A stretch of DNA of 64,000 bases from Mantamonas sphyraenae (Eukaryota; CRuMs; Mantamonadidae), in contig JAPMXV010000020.1 in the NCBI GenBank assembly GCA_026936335.1, forward strand, positions 186,001 to 250,000, in the 5' to 3' direction. Positions 52,753 to 62,159 of the stretch are shown here, piece by piece (the stretch's first letter is position 1; each line of letters opens with the position of its first letter). Made by a program: the position numbers and the translations under genes. The notes under the pieces are model-generated. The model was not told where the DNA came from. It made no database searches and saw only the letters and a list, made by a program, of their open reading frames with translations.

Positions 52753-55700
52753 ATGGGGTTCAAGAAAATTATGTGGGCGCGGCAGGTTGTTGGGGTGGTT
52801 GTCGTCGCTCTCGTGGTGTGTTGCGCACGCGTGTCGGCGTCGTGTGAGCAGGAGAAACAGATGGCGGCAGTCGCACGTGCCCTGGGCCTCCCGGCGCTCG
52901 CGGAAGGCACGTGCTTTTGCACGTTTGGGCCGTGGGAAACGACACTGGCCTGCTCGGGGAAGTACAACGCCTCAGACGCGTGTTGCGGTACCACCGAACC
53001 GTCATTGGCTATTACTCTACGCACAGTGAACATCAGCAAGTCGGGTATTGACGCGCTACAGGCTCTCCCGCGCGTGGAAACGCTCTCGTTGCTGGGCCGT
53101 TCCGTCAACGCACTCCCAGAGTGGCTTTGTGAGCTTGGCAACCTCACCACGCTGATAGTCCGAACCACAGACATCTCGTATATCGCGGATTGTGTCGGAA
53201 AGGACATGCCGCTTCTGTCAACACTCACTTTGTACGACGCAAGGCTGAGCACAATCCCAGAGCCGCTGACCAAAGCCAGCAAGCTGCAATCACTGGACAT
53301 GAGCTTCAATCAGCTCCAGAGTATTCCAGGCACCATTTCGGGGATGTCGTCTTTATCCAGCCTCGTTCTTTCCGAGAACCAGATCGACACTCTGCCGCTG
53401 TCGCTTCGAAATCTCACGTCGCTGACAAGCTTGTACGCGGACAACAACCATTTTACTATGGTGCCAAAGGTCATCTCCTATATGCCGTTTCTTCAGACGC
53501 TGGATTTCTCGACGAATCACATCACGTCACTGGAGAACTTGGCCGTCAATCCGGAAACATCCACACTGCGTTTGCCCTCCAACCAGCTGTCGAAGATTCC
53601 AGAGGTTCTGTGCACATGGTCCAAACTTCAATATTTGGACATCAGTCAGAATGCCATCCAGGATCTACCTTTATGTGCGAGCATGTGGTCGGCCATACAA
53701 ATCCTGAATCTCGACAGGAACAAGTTTGCTCGTGTGCCCGACGTCATGCGCACCCTACGCAATCTGACAGAGTTCAACATGGACACGAATTCTCTCCTGG
53801 AGCTTCCGACCTGGATAGGTGAATTCACAGAGTTGAAATCGCTGTCGGTCGTGGACAATCGAATCACCACTTTACCGGGCGAGTTTTCCGGGTTGAAGAA
53901 GCTACGCACGATTGCTGTGGCGAACAACAGACTTTTTGGCCTACCGGACTCGATTTGCATGTTGCCGAGTCTGTGGTCGATGGACGTGTCTCAGAACAGG
54001 CTCTCGTCCTGGCCAGCGCACTGCTTCGACCATACGCCCGTGCTGCAGTTCCTCATCGCGAACAACAACCATTTCACAGAGCTGCCTGCGAGCATGGCCA
54101 ACGCGAGCAGGCTCACAAGCATCACCTTCTCCCACAACCAGGCACGCGAGTTGCCCGAGTTTTTGGCGCAGCTGCCACTTTCGTACTTGGACGTCGGGTA
54201 CAACCAACTGCGCGAGCTTCCGCCTTGGCTCGCAAACTTGACATCCATGCAGTATCTGGACGTCTCATTCAACCCGATTGAGGGCGGTGTGCCCGAGTCG
54301 TGGGCTGCTCTGACACAGATCACGACCCTGGGGTTGTCGGGCCTCGGGTTGGAAGCATTGCCTGGTTTTGTGACAGAGCTATCCATCGTGAGAGAACTGT
54401 TTGTGTCATCCAACAGGTTGACCTCTCTGCCTGACCAGCTGGGTGACCTCGCACAGCTTTCCACCGTCGTCGCTGAAAACAACCGGCTGACCTCAATTCC
54501 CACGTCACTGGTCAATCTCAAGCTGCTGTTTCGTCTGGATGTGAGCAACAACTCGCTTTCGGCGTTGCCCAAGTTCACACTGCTGCAGTACCTCCTGTTC
54601 CTTGATTTGTCCCAGAACTGCTTTCGCGAGTTGCCCGCCGACCTCGGGGTGGTCATGCCCAATATGGACATGTTGGATGTGTCCAAGAACAAGCTGACTG
54701 TGCTCCCAGATTCGCTGTCAAGGATGTGGCGCCTGAAGAAGCTGATTGTCACCGACAACATGCTGAAGGATCTGCCAGATCTGTCCTCGCTGACCTTCCT
54801 GGATTCACTGTGGTTCAGCAACAACAATATCAAGGAACTCCCACGTCTCTCGACAGAATCTGTGCTCCAAGCGCTCTTTGCGTCGAACAATCAGCTGCAA
54901 GTGCTGCCAAACTCGCTTTGGACCGTCAAGGCGATCACCACGGTGCATCTGGACGGAAACGAGCTCACTGGACTTCCAGAACACATTGAGCGGGCAACCC
55001 AACTGCGTACCTTGCATGTACAGCGCAACAACTTGACAGCGCTGCCACCCGGATTGTGCAACGCCACAAACTTGGTGAACCTGGATGCATCGTTCAACAC
55101 GATTGCCGCGTTGCACGGTGATTGGTCATCCATGACCAAGCTGCAGCAGCTGGCGTTGAACAACAATGTGCTGGGCACAGACGTTGTGGCGCGTCTGATG
55201 CGCATTCCGTCGCTCATCTCGCTCGACCTGAGCCACAACAGGCTGCGTGGAGTCATGCCGGCACTTCCGGAACACAGTTTCCCGGCGCTCTCTTCTCTGG
55301 CCTTGAACGACAATGGGCTATCTGGGCCCGTACCGGGCGAGTGGCTGCAGCTGCCGTCGCTGCGGTCGCTGCAACTTGAGCGCAATCAGCTCAGCAGCGT
55401 CTTGGCAACTACTGTGTTTGTCTACAACGAATACGTGACACAGTCGCGTCTGGAGAGGCTGGTTATGCATCATAACGCGCTCACGGCGATGCCAGACGGC
55501 CTGCGGTCGTGGGAGACGCTCACTCACCTTGACCTCCATGCGAACCAGATTCGGGGCGCGGTTGACTTTTCAAGTTTGCCGCCCAATCTGGTGTACTTGG
55601 ATGCGTCGCAGAATGCAGTGAGCTCGGTGGCGCTGGATAGCGTGCTGGGCACACGCACGCTGGCGCTCGAGTTCATTGATTTGTCGCAAAACGAAAACAT

Positions 55701-57660
55701 GGTCGGCTCCGTTTCGGACGCCGAGTTTCCGTCGCTGGAGCAGTTTCTCGTGTACGACACGCGCGTGAGCGGAACGATGGACTCGTGGAAATCGGTCGGC
55801 CGACTTCAGCGCTTGGACATTCACAACACACACGTGTCTGGCGGCTTTCCACACACGTTTCGGGAGACCACAAACCTGTGGTATGTGGATGTTCGCAACA
55901 CGGACATGGACTTGTCGCGCGGGGAGACAAGCTTTCTGCAGGCGTCACCGACGCAGAGTATTGCGTTTGGCAACGTGTCATGCCCGGTGTTGCTGACGCA
56001 GAACAGGCCGCTGCACTTTTTCTACCTGCCGAGCAACTGGATCGAGCAGTGCCGGTGCGCAAATGGGTTCTTTGGGCGCAAGGAGCGTTGTTTGCCGTGT
56101 GCAGAAGACTTTGCCGACTGTCAATGCAAGCAAGGACGCATCCGTGGTTGCCGTGTGGTGGCTGCGCCCAATGCCACGCAAGACTTTCTGGCTGTGCTTC
56201 CATGCCCTGTGCCGGCAGCTTGCTCGGACATCCAGCAAGACAACACCCCTGGCGCGGTAGACCAGGCATTGGCATGTGGCCAGGGCTATGCCAACGGCTC
56301 TCGTCTGTGCAGCGAATGTGCACAGGGATTCTTCAAGTCGGGGCGCGTGTGTGAAGAGTGCCCAGGCCCGGTGGAGATTGCGCTCACGGTGCTGCTGTAC
56401 GCAGTCCTTCTCGGAATGTTTGGCATAACCGTGTATCAACGGAAACTGTACCGTGGTGGCGAAGAGGCGACGATGAAGATTGTGCTCTTCTTCTGGCAGA
56501 TCCTGGCCACAATCGAGCAGTCGTCGATCAGCTTGAAGACGGCATTGCACCGTGTGCACACACAGCAGCATGCGTCGTGGTTGCACGTGGTTGTCTCTCA
56601 AGCCATGGTACTTGTGCATCGCGTGGCTTCGAGCATCAACCTGTCCATCGCTGCGGTGCAATGTCTTTTTGCGCCTCCTGCAGGCTTCAGCGAGCGATGG
56701 GAGGCCGAGTTTTACACAAGCAACACCATGATTGTGCCTGTGGTTGTGATTGTGGGAGTTGGGTCCCTGTGTTGGAGAGCATGGCACCGATACAGGCGAC
56801 GTGGGCACCACTTGCTGCAAGAAGAGGACGAGGTTGTGGCCACGCGCCTGCAGACTCTGGCAGGCATGCTGCTGTTTGCACTTCATGTGGCCTATGGACC
56901 CATTTTGCTGCAGTCACTGAGCTTTTTGGCGTGCACAGACTCGATCACCGGAGTTGGGAACGAACAGGGATGGGTCTACCTCAACCAGTTTCCGTTCCTG
57001 TTGTGCCACGGCGGAGAATCGCGGGAACTACTGGGTGTGCAGAGCACCGCGTGGGTTTTGCTTGTTGTGGTGGGTCTGGGTCTGCCCTTGCTGGACGCGG
57101 TGGCCTTGTGGTGGATAGGGCGACAAGACGCAGCGGATGAACCGTGGGCGCAGACCGTGTTTGGCTTCCTCTACGCGTCGTACAAGCGCGACTATATGGC
57201 GTACGAACTGGTGGTCATGCTTCGGCGCGCTCTCGTGACCGTGCTCGTCACAGCCGTGCCGTTCTACGCGCAGCTGACCTTCTTTGTGCTGTTGTTCCTG
57301 GTGCTCGTTTCATCCACCTGGTTCCACTCGCGCTCCCAACCATTTGTTCGTGACTTGGACAACCGCATGGAAACCTTGAGTCTGTACACGCTGCAGACGG
57401 TGTTTGTGACGGGCGCTGCAGTGACATTGAGTCGCACACGGTTTGACAATGCCGCGGTGGACGTGCTCGCGCTGGGCGTGGTGTTGATAACAGCGGCGGT
57501 GGGGATGTTGCTGTTGGTGGCCATGGCATCCAAGGCAGTGTCGAAGGCTGGGGATCGTTTGGCCGGAGCTGCACGGACCGCCTGGAGGGGATTCCAGAGC
57601 GAGGGACGTGGACGCGGGGTGAAGATGGGGAATCTGAAAAACTCGTTGTTGGGGAGGTGA
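52753..57660 (+). CDS. Large LRR receptor-like protein with Cys-rich stalk and multi-pass membrane domain
   Basis: Surface receptor candidate of 1,635 residues, single exon. The ATG at 52753 was chosen because it opens a good signal peptide (MGFKKIMWARQVVGVVVVAL ... SASC); the upstream ATG at 52714 would disrupt it. An N-terminal Cys-bearing cap precedes about 40 leucine-rich repeats (residues about 70-1070), mostly SDS22/Shoc2-like (LPSLWSMDVSQNRLSSWPAH, TLDFSTNHITSLENL). A Cys-rich EGF/TNFR-like stalk spans about 1095-1200 (CRCANGFFGRKERCLPC, CSECAQGFFKSGRVCEECPG). About seven helices follow (VEIALTVLLYAVLLGMFGITVY to AAVGMLLLVAMASKAV), with DYMAYELVVMLRRALVTVLV and QPFVRDLDNRMETLSL between them, a pattern seen in large protist receptors and TRP-like membrane domains. 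There is no kinase. Confidence 0.85.
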   Translation: MGFKKIMWARQVVGVVVVALVVCCARVSASCEQEKQMAAVARALGLPALAEGTCFCTFGPWETTLACSGKYNASDACCGTTEPSLAITLRTVNISKSGIDALQALPRVETLSLLGRSVNALPEWLCELGNLTTLIVRTTDISYIADCVGKDMPLLSTLTLYDARLSTIPEPLTKASKLQSLDMSFNQLQSIPGTISGMSSLSSLVLSENQIDTLPLSLRNLTSLTSLYADNNHFTMVPKVISYMPFLQTLDFSTNHITSLENLAVNPETSTLRLPSNQLSKIPEVLCTWSKLQYLDISQNAIQDLPLCASMWSAIQILNLDRNKFARVPDVMRTLRNLTEFNMDTNSLLELPTWIGEFTELKSLSVVDNRITTLPGEFSGLKKLRTIAVANNRLFGLPDSICMLPSLWSMDVSQNRLSSWPAHCFDHTPVLQFLIANNNHFTELPASMANASRLTSITFSHNQARELPEFLAQLPLSYLDVGYNQLRELPPWLANLTSMQYLDVSFNPIEGGVPESWAALTQITTLGLSGLGLEALPGFVTELSIVRELFVSSNRLTSLPDQLGDLAQLSTVVAENNRLTSIPTSLVNLKLLFRLDVSNNSLSALPKFTLLQYLLFLDLSQNCFRELPADLGVVMPNMDMLDVSKNKLTVLPDSLSRMWRLKKLIVTDNMLKDLPDLSSLTFLDSLWFSNNNIKELPRLSTESVLQALFASNNQLQVLPNSLWTVKAITTVHLDGNELTGLPEHIERATQLRTLHVQRNNLTALPPGLCNATNLVNLDASFNTIAALHGDWSSMTKLQQLALNNNVLGTDVVARLMRIPSLISLDLSHNRLRGVMPALPEHSFPALSSLALNDNGLSGPVPGEWLQLPSLRSLQLERNQLSSVLATTVFVYNEYVTQSRLERLVMHHNALTAMPDGLRSWETLTHLDLHANQIRGAVDFSSLPPNLVYLDASQNAVSSVALDSVLGTRTLALEFIDLSQNENMVGSVSDAEFPSLEQFLVYDTRVSGTMDSWKSVGRLQRLDIHNTHVSGGFPHTFRETTNLWYVDVRNTDMDLSRGETSFLQASPTQSIAFGNVSCPVLLTQNRPLHFFYLPSNWIEQCRCANGFFGRKERCLPCAEDFADCQCKQGRIRGCRVVAAPNATQDFLAVLPCPVPAACSDIQQDNTPGAVDQALACGQGYANGSRLCSECAQGFFKSGRVCEECPGPVEIALTVLLYAVLLGMFGITVYQRKLYRGGEEATMKIVLFFWQILATIEQSSISLKTALHRVHTQQHASWLHVVVSQAMVLVHRVASSINLSIAAVQCLFAPPAGFSERWEAEFYTSNTMIVPVVVIVGVGSLCWRAWHRYRRRGHHLLQEEDEVVATRLQTLAGMLLFALHVAYGPILLQSLSFLACTDSITGVGNEQGWVYLNQFPFLLCHGGESRELLGVQSTAWVLLVVVGLGLPLLDAVALWWIGRQDAADEPWAQTVFGFLYASYKRDYMAYELVVMLRRALVTVLVTAVPFYAQLTFFVLLFLVLVSSTWFHSRSQPFVRDLDNRMETLSLYTLQTVFVTGAAVTLSRTRFDNAAVDVLALGVVLITAAVGMLLLVAMASKAVSKAGDRLAGAARTAWRGFQSEGRGRGVKMGNLKNSLLGR

Positions 57661-57709
57661 GAGTGGAGTGGTTGGGTGAGGGTTCGGGTGCGGGAATGAA
57701 ACGGTTCAT

Positions 57710-58213
57710 TCATTCGAGGCGCTGGCGTTTGGAGGAGGAGGAGGAGGAGGAGGAGGAGGAAGGGGCTTTGCGCTTGGGCAGGGTGAAGGAGGGGATGGGG
57801 TAGGCGTTGACGAGTGCGGAGGTGGTCGGACGGGTGGTGGTGTGGGGTGTGATGCGGTCGATGAGGGTGTGGAGGAGGGTGTGCAGTGTGGCGTCGCTGG
57901 GTTTGGGGTTGTCGAGCCAGGCGATCTTGAGGGAGAGGGAGGTGACGCCGCGGGCGAGTGTGTTCTTGATGGTACCTTGCACCTGCTTGTAGGTGAGGCG
58001 TGGTCTGAGGAGGCGGAGAAAGAAGGCCAGGTCGACAGGCGGCACGCCAACGTTGCCCAGCGCCAGGATGATGTGTCGCACCAGGGAATTCAGGCTGCCG
58101 TTGTTGATCAGCTCACGCAGTGCCTGGTGCTCGTGTGAATGCTGATGGCGAGGGTGCATGGCTGCACAAGGGCAGCACCCTTGCATCAGCTGAACAAATT
58201 GTCCCCATTTCAT
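57710..58213 (-). CDS. Short copy of the helical-repeat family, fused behind the Crinkler gene (fragment or coupled ORF)
   Basis: Frame of 167 residues homologous to the last repeat of the protein at 62160-64000: shared stretches include NSLVRHIILALGN, VPPVDLAFF, RGVTSLSLKIAWLDN and SDATLHTLLHTLIDRITPH. It ends with a bipartite nuclear-localisation-like tail (LPKRKAP, a serine run, SKRQRLE). Homology stops upstream at about 58165 (PRHQHSHE), after which an unrelated 15-20 residue leader runs to an ATG at 58213 that overlaps the Crinkler stop (ATGA). In a eukaryote such an ORF would need reinitiation, or a splice from the upstream gene. It may therefore be a C-terminal exon of that gene or a decaying duplicate. 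Confidence 0.5.
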   Translation of the reverse strand: MKWGQFVQLMQGCCPCAAMHPRHQHSHEHQALRELINNGSLNSLVRHIILALGNVGVPPVDLAFFLRLLRPRLTYKQVQGTIKNTLARGVTSLSLKIAWLDNPKPSDATLHTLLHTLIDRITPHTTTRPTTSALVNAYPIPSFTLPKRKAPSSSSSSSSSSKRQRLE

Positions 58214-61200
58214 TCAACCTCCACCACCACCACCTCCTCATCATATTCTTCACGCGAGGGTGCCCCCCGGAAACTGGCAGATGACCCAACATCGGAATGC
58301 TCATCGTTCCCTGTCACCGGAAACTCGATGTTGGACAGAGGTCCCAACGCATTGTCACCAAAGAATCCCCTCAACTGCTCGTACCCGACCACAAACAGAC
58401 CGCACATCTTGACTGTCACTCCCCCCTGCACCACCGCCGTGTGCTGCCACTCCGCCAACTCTTTCTGCAGATCCCGATGGATGTGGTTCATCCCCATGTT
58501 GGCCACGAGTGGTTTGTGTCGGGGTTCTGTGTTCAGAGCCATCACAGCATCCATCATCGCCATTTTCAGAGCCTCTCCAAACGAGAGTGCTTGGTGTTTC
58601 CCGGTTGTCGTCACAATGCCCAGAACAACGCTGATCTGCGTTGCCCCCATGCGACGTCCAAGCTGCGCAATCTGCTCCCTGGCCGAGTCCACCTTGAGAA
58701 ACTCATCCCAACAGTGGAGCTCATTCAATGAAGTGCTCTGTGCGTAGTGCTTGCACTGGATACACTCCATCAGCAGATGGTCCTGGTCTCCAGCAACTTG
58801 AAAAAACGTGAAAACATCTGCAAAGGGCGCACCCCTTCCGTTGATGTACACACGATTGACTTGCGGCTGTGTAGATTTGAACGCATCTTTGACATACCTT
58901 GTTTCACCTTCTTTCATCTTTTTCAGACTGGCTTTCATCTTGTCAATGTGAATATCGTCGACCTCAGCTTCCATCTTGTCGACCTCGGCTTCCATCTTGT
59001 CGACCTCGGCTTCCATCTTGTCGACCTCGATTTGCTTCGTGTCATAATCGCTGCCCCGAGGGAATCGGTGCTTCATCGCCACCGGGATGAGGTAATCGCC
59101 ACCCAGATTCGTTCTGATTTGAAAATCAGCCGTTCTGAGTGGCACGCTTGCCCCGCTATTCCAAATTTTCCAGTACGGCATTGTCCCGTTCTCATTGCAC
59201 CGGTACTGACCCAGGTACAGCTTGAGGGCCACAAACTTGGCACAAAATTCTTCAAACCCGGGCCCGTCACGGAGCACAACAGAGTCCATGTGCCAAGTGC
59301 GTGTCCAGTCGGTCGTCAACGCCACCAAGGTCCCGTCCACACTGAAACAGCCACCTCGCTTGGTGACAAGCCCATTGTTTTCAGCATCTGGGTGCTCTTT
59401 CTCCAGCTCATTCAGGGGCAGGTTGAACAGCTCCCCGGAAAGCAGTTTGTTTGAGTTGTCTTCGTCGAAGGATGAGTGCCACTTCCTGGCGAGACTTTTG
59501 ATGGCATCTTGCGCCAATCTCCGGAGGTCATCATGCTGATCACGTTCCAGAGCTTCCTTGAACTCGGCGTTGTTCTTCTTTGCCCGATTGCAAAATCGAA
59601 TCATTGCCAGCGGAGACCCACCAAGCATGACGGACAGGCGGTTGCACTTATCCAAATCGATGTCAATGCTGAGAGCTGTGGCCAACTGCTGGAACATGGC
59701 ACCAGTGAACCACTTCATGTGGAAAGGGAAATCCCCTCCTCCGCTTGATTTCACAGCCTGCTGCTTGGCAGCATGCACCAAGCCAGCGACTGCAAAAACA
59801 AGCCTGTAGTTCAATACTTGGTGGACGCCCGAAAGCTTGTCCGTGATGATCTTCAGTGCATGTTCCTTTTCCTGTCCAACTTTCGTCTCGCGCAGTTCCT
59901 GGCTCTCGTCAATGGTCACCAGCACCCACGCGTCCTCGACACCTAGTTTCTCCAAACCCACGGTGACGACATCTTCAATGCAGATCCGGTACTGCTGCAG
60001 CACCTTGTTCGCAAGTGAACTCGTGAGCACCTTGGTGGTTGTCCAGCCCATGAGCATTCGCAGGGCAAAAATCGTCTCCAGCTCATCTATGGATCGGTTG
60101 CTTTCGGTTGTGGCACTGTTTCCGCAGTTGTACGTCACGTGGAACACAAGCACGGACTTCTTCAGCACAGTCTCAAGCACCGACGGAAGCTCAAGCAGAA
60201 GTCGCGTTTTCCCCGATCCAGGCACAGTGACCGCAGAAAACACACCCATCCGCGGTTCCCGCAGGTCATTCTTATTCATGCTCAGGAAGTGGCGGAACTG
60301 CCTCTCGTAGTCATCCCGCCCAATCCACTCCTTGGTAGGCGATTCCAGCAGTCCGAGAGTCCCTGCCCATGGGCGAACAAAATCATCACGCAATTCCATT
60401 CCCAGTTCCTCCAACATGCGTTTCATGTCCACGAACGTGGTCAGTACTGTGCGCTCTGTTCATGTGGAATGTGCAATCAGCAAGAAGACGCAGGGCCGGT
60501 GTGAGCGCTCCTGCGCTGACGTGCCTGGCGTGACACCCTCCCACGACCACCACACACTCACCTCCCCATTTCTCTTGTGCGTTGCTCGCCCCTCGCCCAG
60601 TTTCTGTAGCCGTGGTGAGTGGTAGTGGCGTGTGAGTGGGCCGGGGACTGCACCAGCAAAGGATGCTGACGCGTGCTGGATGAGTGGGTCCCACGCACGA
60701 CCTACCTGGTCGTTTCCCATTGCCACCTTCAGTGAAACGTGTTGATGGCCCTTCTGTGTGCGTGGAGTGCATCAGAACCGGTGTGAGCGTGTGGGTGATC
60801 ACGCTTCCGGGCCAATTCCGCCCAATTCGCTGACGTGACACCCTCCTACACCCACCACACACTCACCTCCCCAATCCCCTTGTACGTTGCTCGCTCCTCG
60901 TCCAGCTCCTGTGGCCGTGGTGGGTCGTGGCGGCGTGTGAGAGGGCCGGGATAGTGCTGGGCACAGGGAAAATGGAACTCACCTGGTGCGGTATGATGCT
61001 GGCTCTGGGGAGTGTTTCCCAGTTGGTGCTTGTGTACCCTCTTCCTCAGATCATTCACGATCCCGGAAATGGTCAGCACTTCTTGTGCTGCGGCGTTCGC
61101 CAGCGTTTCTGCCCTCGTGCATGCATTCTCTGCACGTTTCACACGACCTTGCAGTCTCTGCTCATTTGGAGACTCCTCCAGGGCAGTGTACGCATTGTTC

Positions 61201-62021
61201 AGCTCCGTCTCAGCACTCGCCAGCTTCGTCTCAGCACTCGCCAGCTCCGTCTTGGCACTTGCCAGCATCGTCTCACCTTTCAGCAACTCATCTCTCTCTC
61301 CATCGTTTGTGTTGTTCGCCCCTCGCCCAGTTTCTGTGTTCGGGGTGGGTCATCATGGCGTGTGAGAGGGGCGGAAGGTGCTCGTTTACGTAGCAAGGGA
61401 TGACTGGGTCCCTCGCACGACCTACCTGCTCCTTTCCCTTGCTGAGACTCAGTGGAACCCGTTGAAGACCCCACTGTGTGCGTGGAGAGCATCAGAACCG
61501 GTGTGACGGGTGAGTGATCACGCTTCCCGCCAATTCGGCCCATTCCGCTGACGTGTCTGACGTGACGCCCTCCCACGACCACCACACACTCACCTCCACC
61601 TCCATCTTGTGTGTTGTTCGCCCCTCGCCTAGTTCCTGTGTTCGGGGTGGGTCATGATGGCGTGTGAGAGGCTGGGCGGATTCGAGCAATCAGGAAAACT
61701 CGGCAATCAGGAAACTCAGCAATCATCAGGAAAACCGCAATCAGGAAAACTCGGCCAACGAGGCCCGAACAACGTACTGATGGCATCAAAGGGCTCGCCT
61801 TCTTGGATGAGAGATGCACTTTGCAACTTCTCAACTGTGGTGTCGTTGGCCAGGAAAATCTCTTGCCATTCCAACCTGACCAATTCCACCTCTTCGCCCG
61901 TTTCCACCTTGTACATTTGGGCCACAGATTTCAGAATGTGCCCCACCGTCATTCCCTTCACCGTCGACACCTCGAAGAAGCGGTCCTCGACTTTGACACT
62001 GACGACGGCAGGCATCGACAT
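58210..62021 (-). CDS. Crinkler-type protein: ubiquitin-like head, P-loop NTPase, restriction-endonuclease-like domain
   Basis: Predicted 1,017-residue member of the Crinkler/RHS-type effector class (ubiquitin-like header, STAND-like P-loop NTPase, nuclease). Inferred exons, all phase 1: 62021-61778, 61635-61594, 61473-61426, 61333-60983, 60908-60867, 60753-60706, 60603-60562 and 60446-58210. Exon 1 is the ubiquitin-like head (VSVKVEDRFFEVSTVKG ... VTVGHILKS-type core). Exon 4 is a coiled coil (KTELASAETKLASAETEL). The last exon holds Walker A PGSGKT (about 348-353), Walker B VLVTIDES (about 448-455), a heptad repeat (KMEAEVD) and a PD-(D/E)XK-like core: D in PFADVF (about 816), E and K in ECIQCKHY (about 833 and 838). 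These proteins are secreted effectors in oomycetes and chytrids, but in free-living protists their targets are unknown; no signal peptide is seen here. Confidence 0.78.
58956..59030. repeat. 21-bp tandem repeat encoding exact KMEAEVD heptads
   Basis: Three near-identical 21-bp units (TTCCATCTTGTCGACCTCGGC on the plus strand) lie inside the Crinkler-type gene, each encoding one seven-residue heptad, with a degenerate fourth unit upstream. Confidence 0.9.
60562..60908. repeat. Duplicated intron/mini-exon module, copy 2 of the Crinkler-type gene
   Basis: Contains mini-exons of 42, 48 and 42 bp (60908-60867, 60753-60706, 60603-60562), each flanked by nearly the same intron ends as in copy 1 at 61290-61640: CTCACACGCC...ACAG acceptors and GTGAGTGTGTGGTGG or GTAGGTCGTGCG donors. 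Confidence 0.82.
61290..61640. repeat. Duplicated intron/mini-exon module, copy 1 of the Crinkler-type gene
   Basis: Holds mini-exons 61635-61594 (42 bp) and 61473-61426 (48 bp) plus the beginning of the long coiled-coil exon from 61333. The latter's first 42 bp match the other 42-bp exons, but its donor position reads ATGAGT instead of GTGAGT. Confidence 0.82.
61685..61757. repeat. Short tandem repeat (CAATCAGGAAAACTCGG-like, about 17 bp)
   Basis: Four to five imperfect units lie in the first intron of the Crinkler-type gene. Confidence 0.8.
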
Positions 62022-62159
62022 AGTAGGTCTGTGCACGCAGGCGCAACGACCCGATTGTCGTTGTTGTCGGCGGGGCGAAGAAGATGGACTTGATCGGAGG
62101 TGGGAAGGTTGGGTGGGGAGGGGAGGGTGGGCTGGAGGCTTTGCATGTGAATGGGTGGT

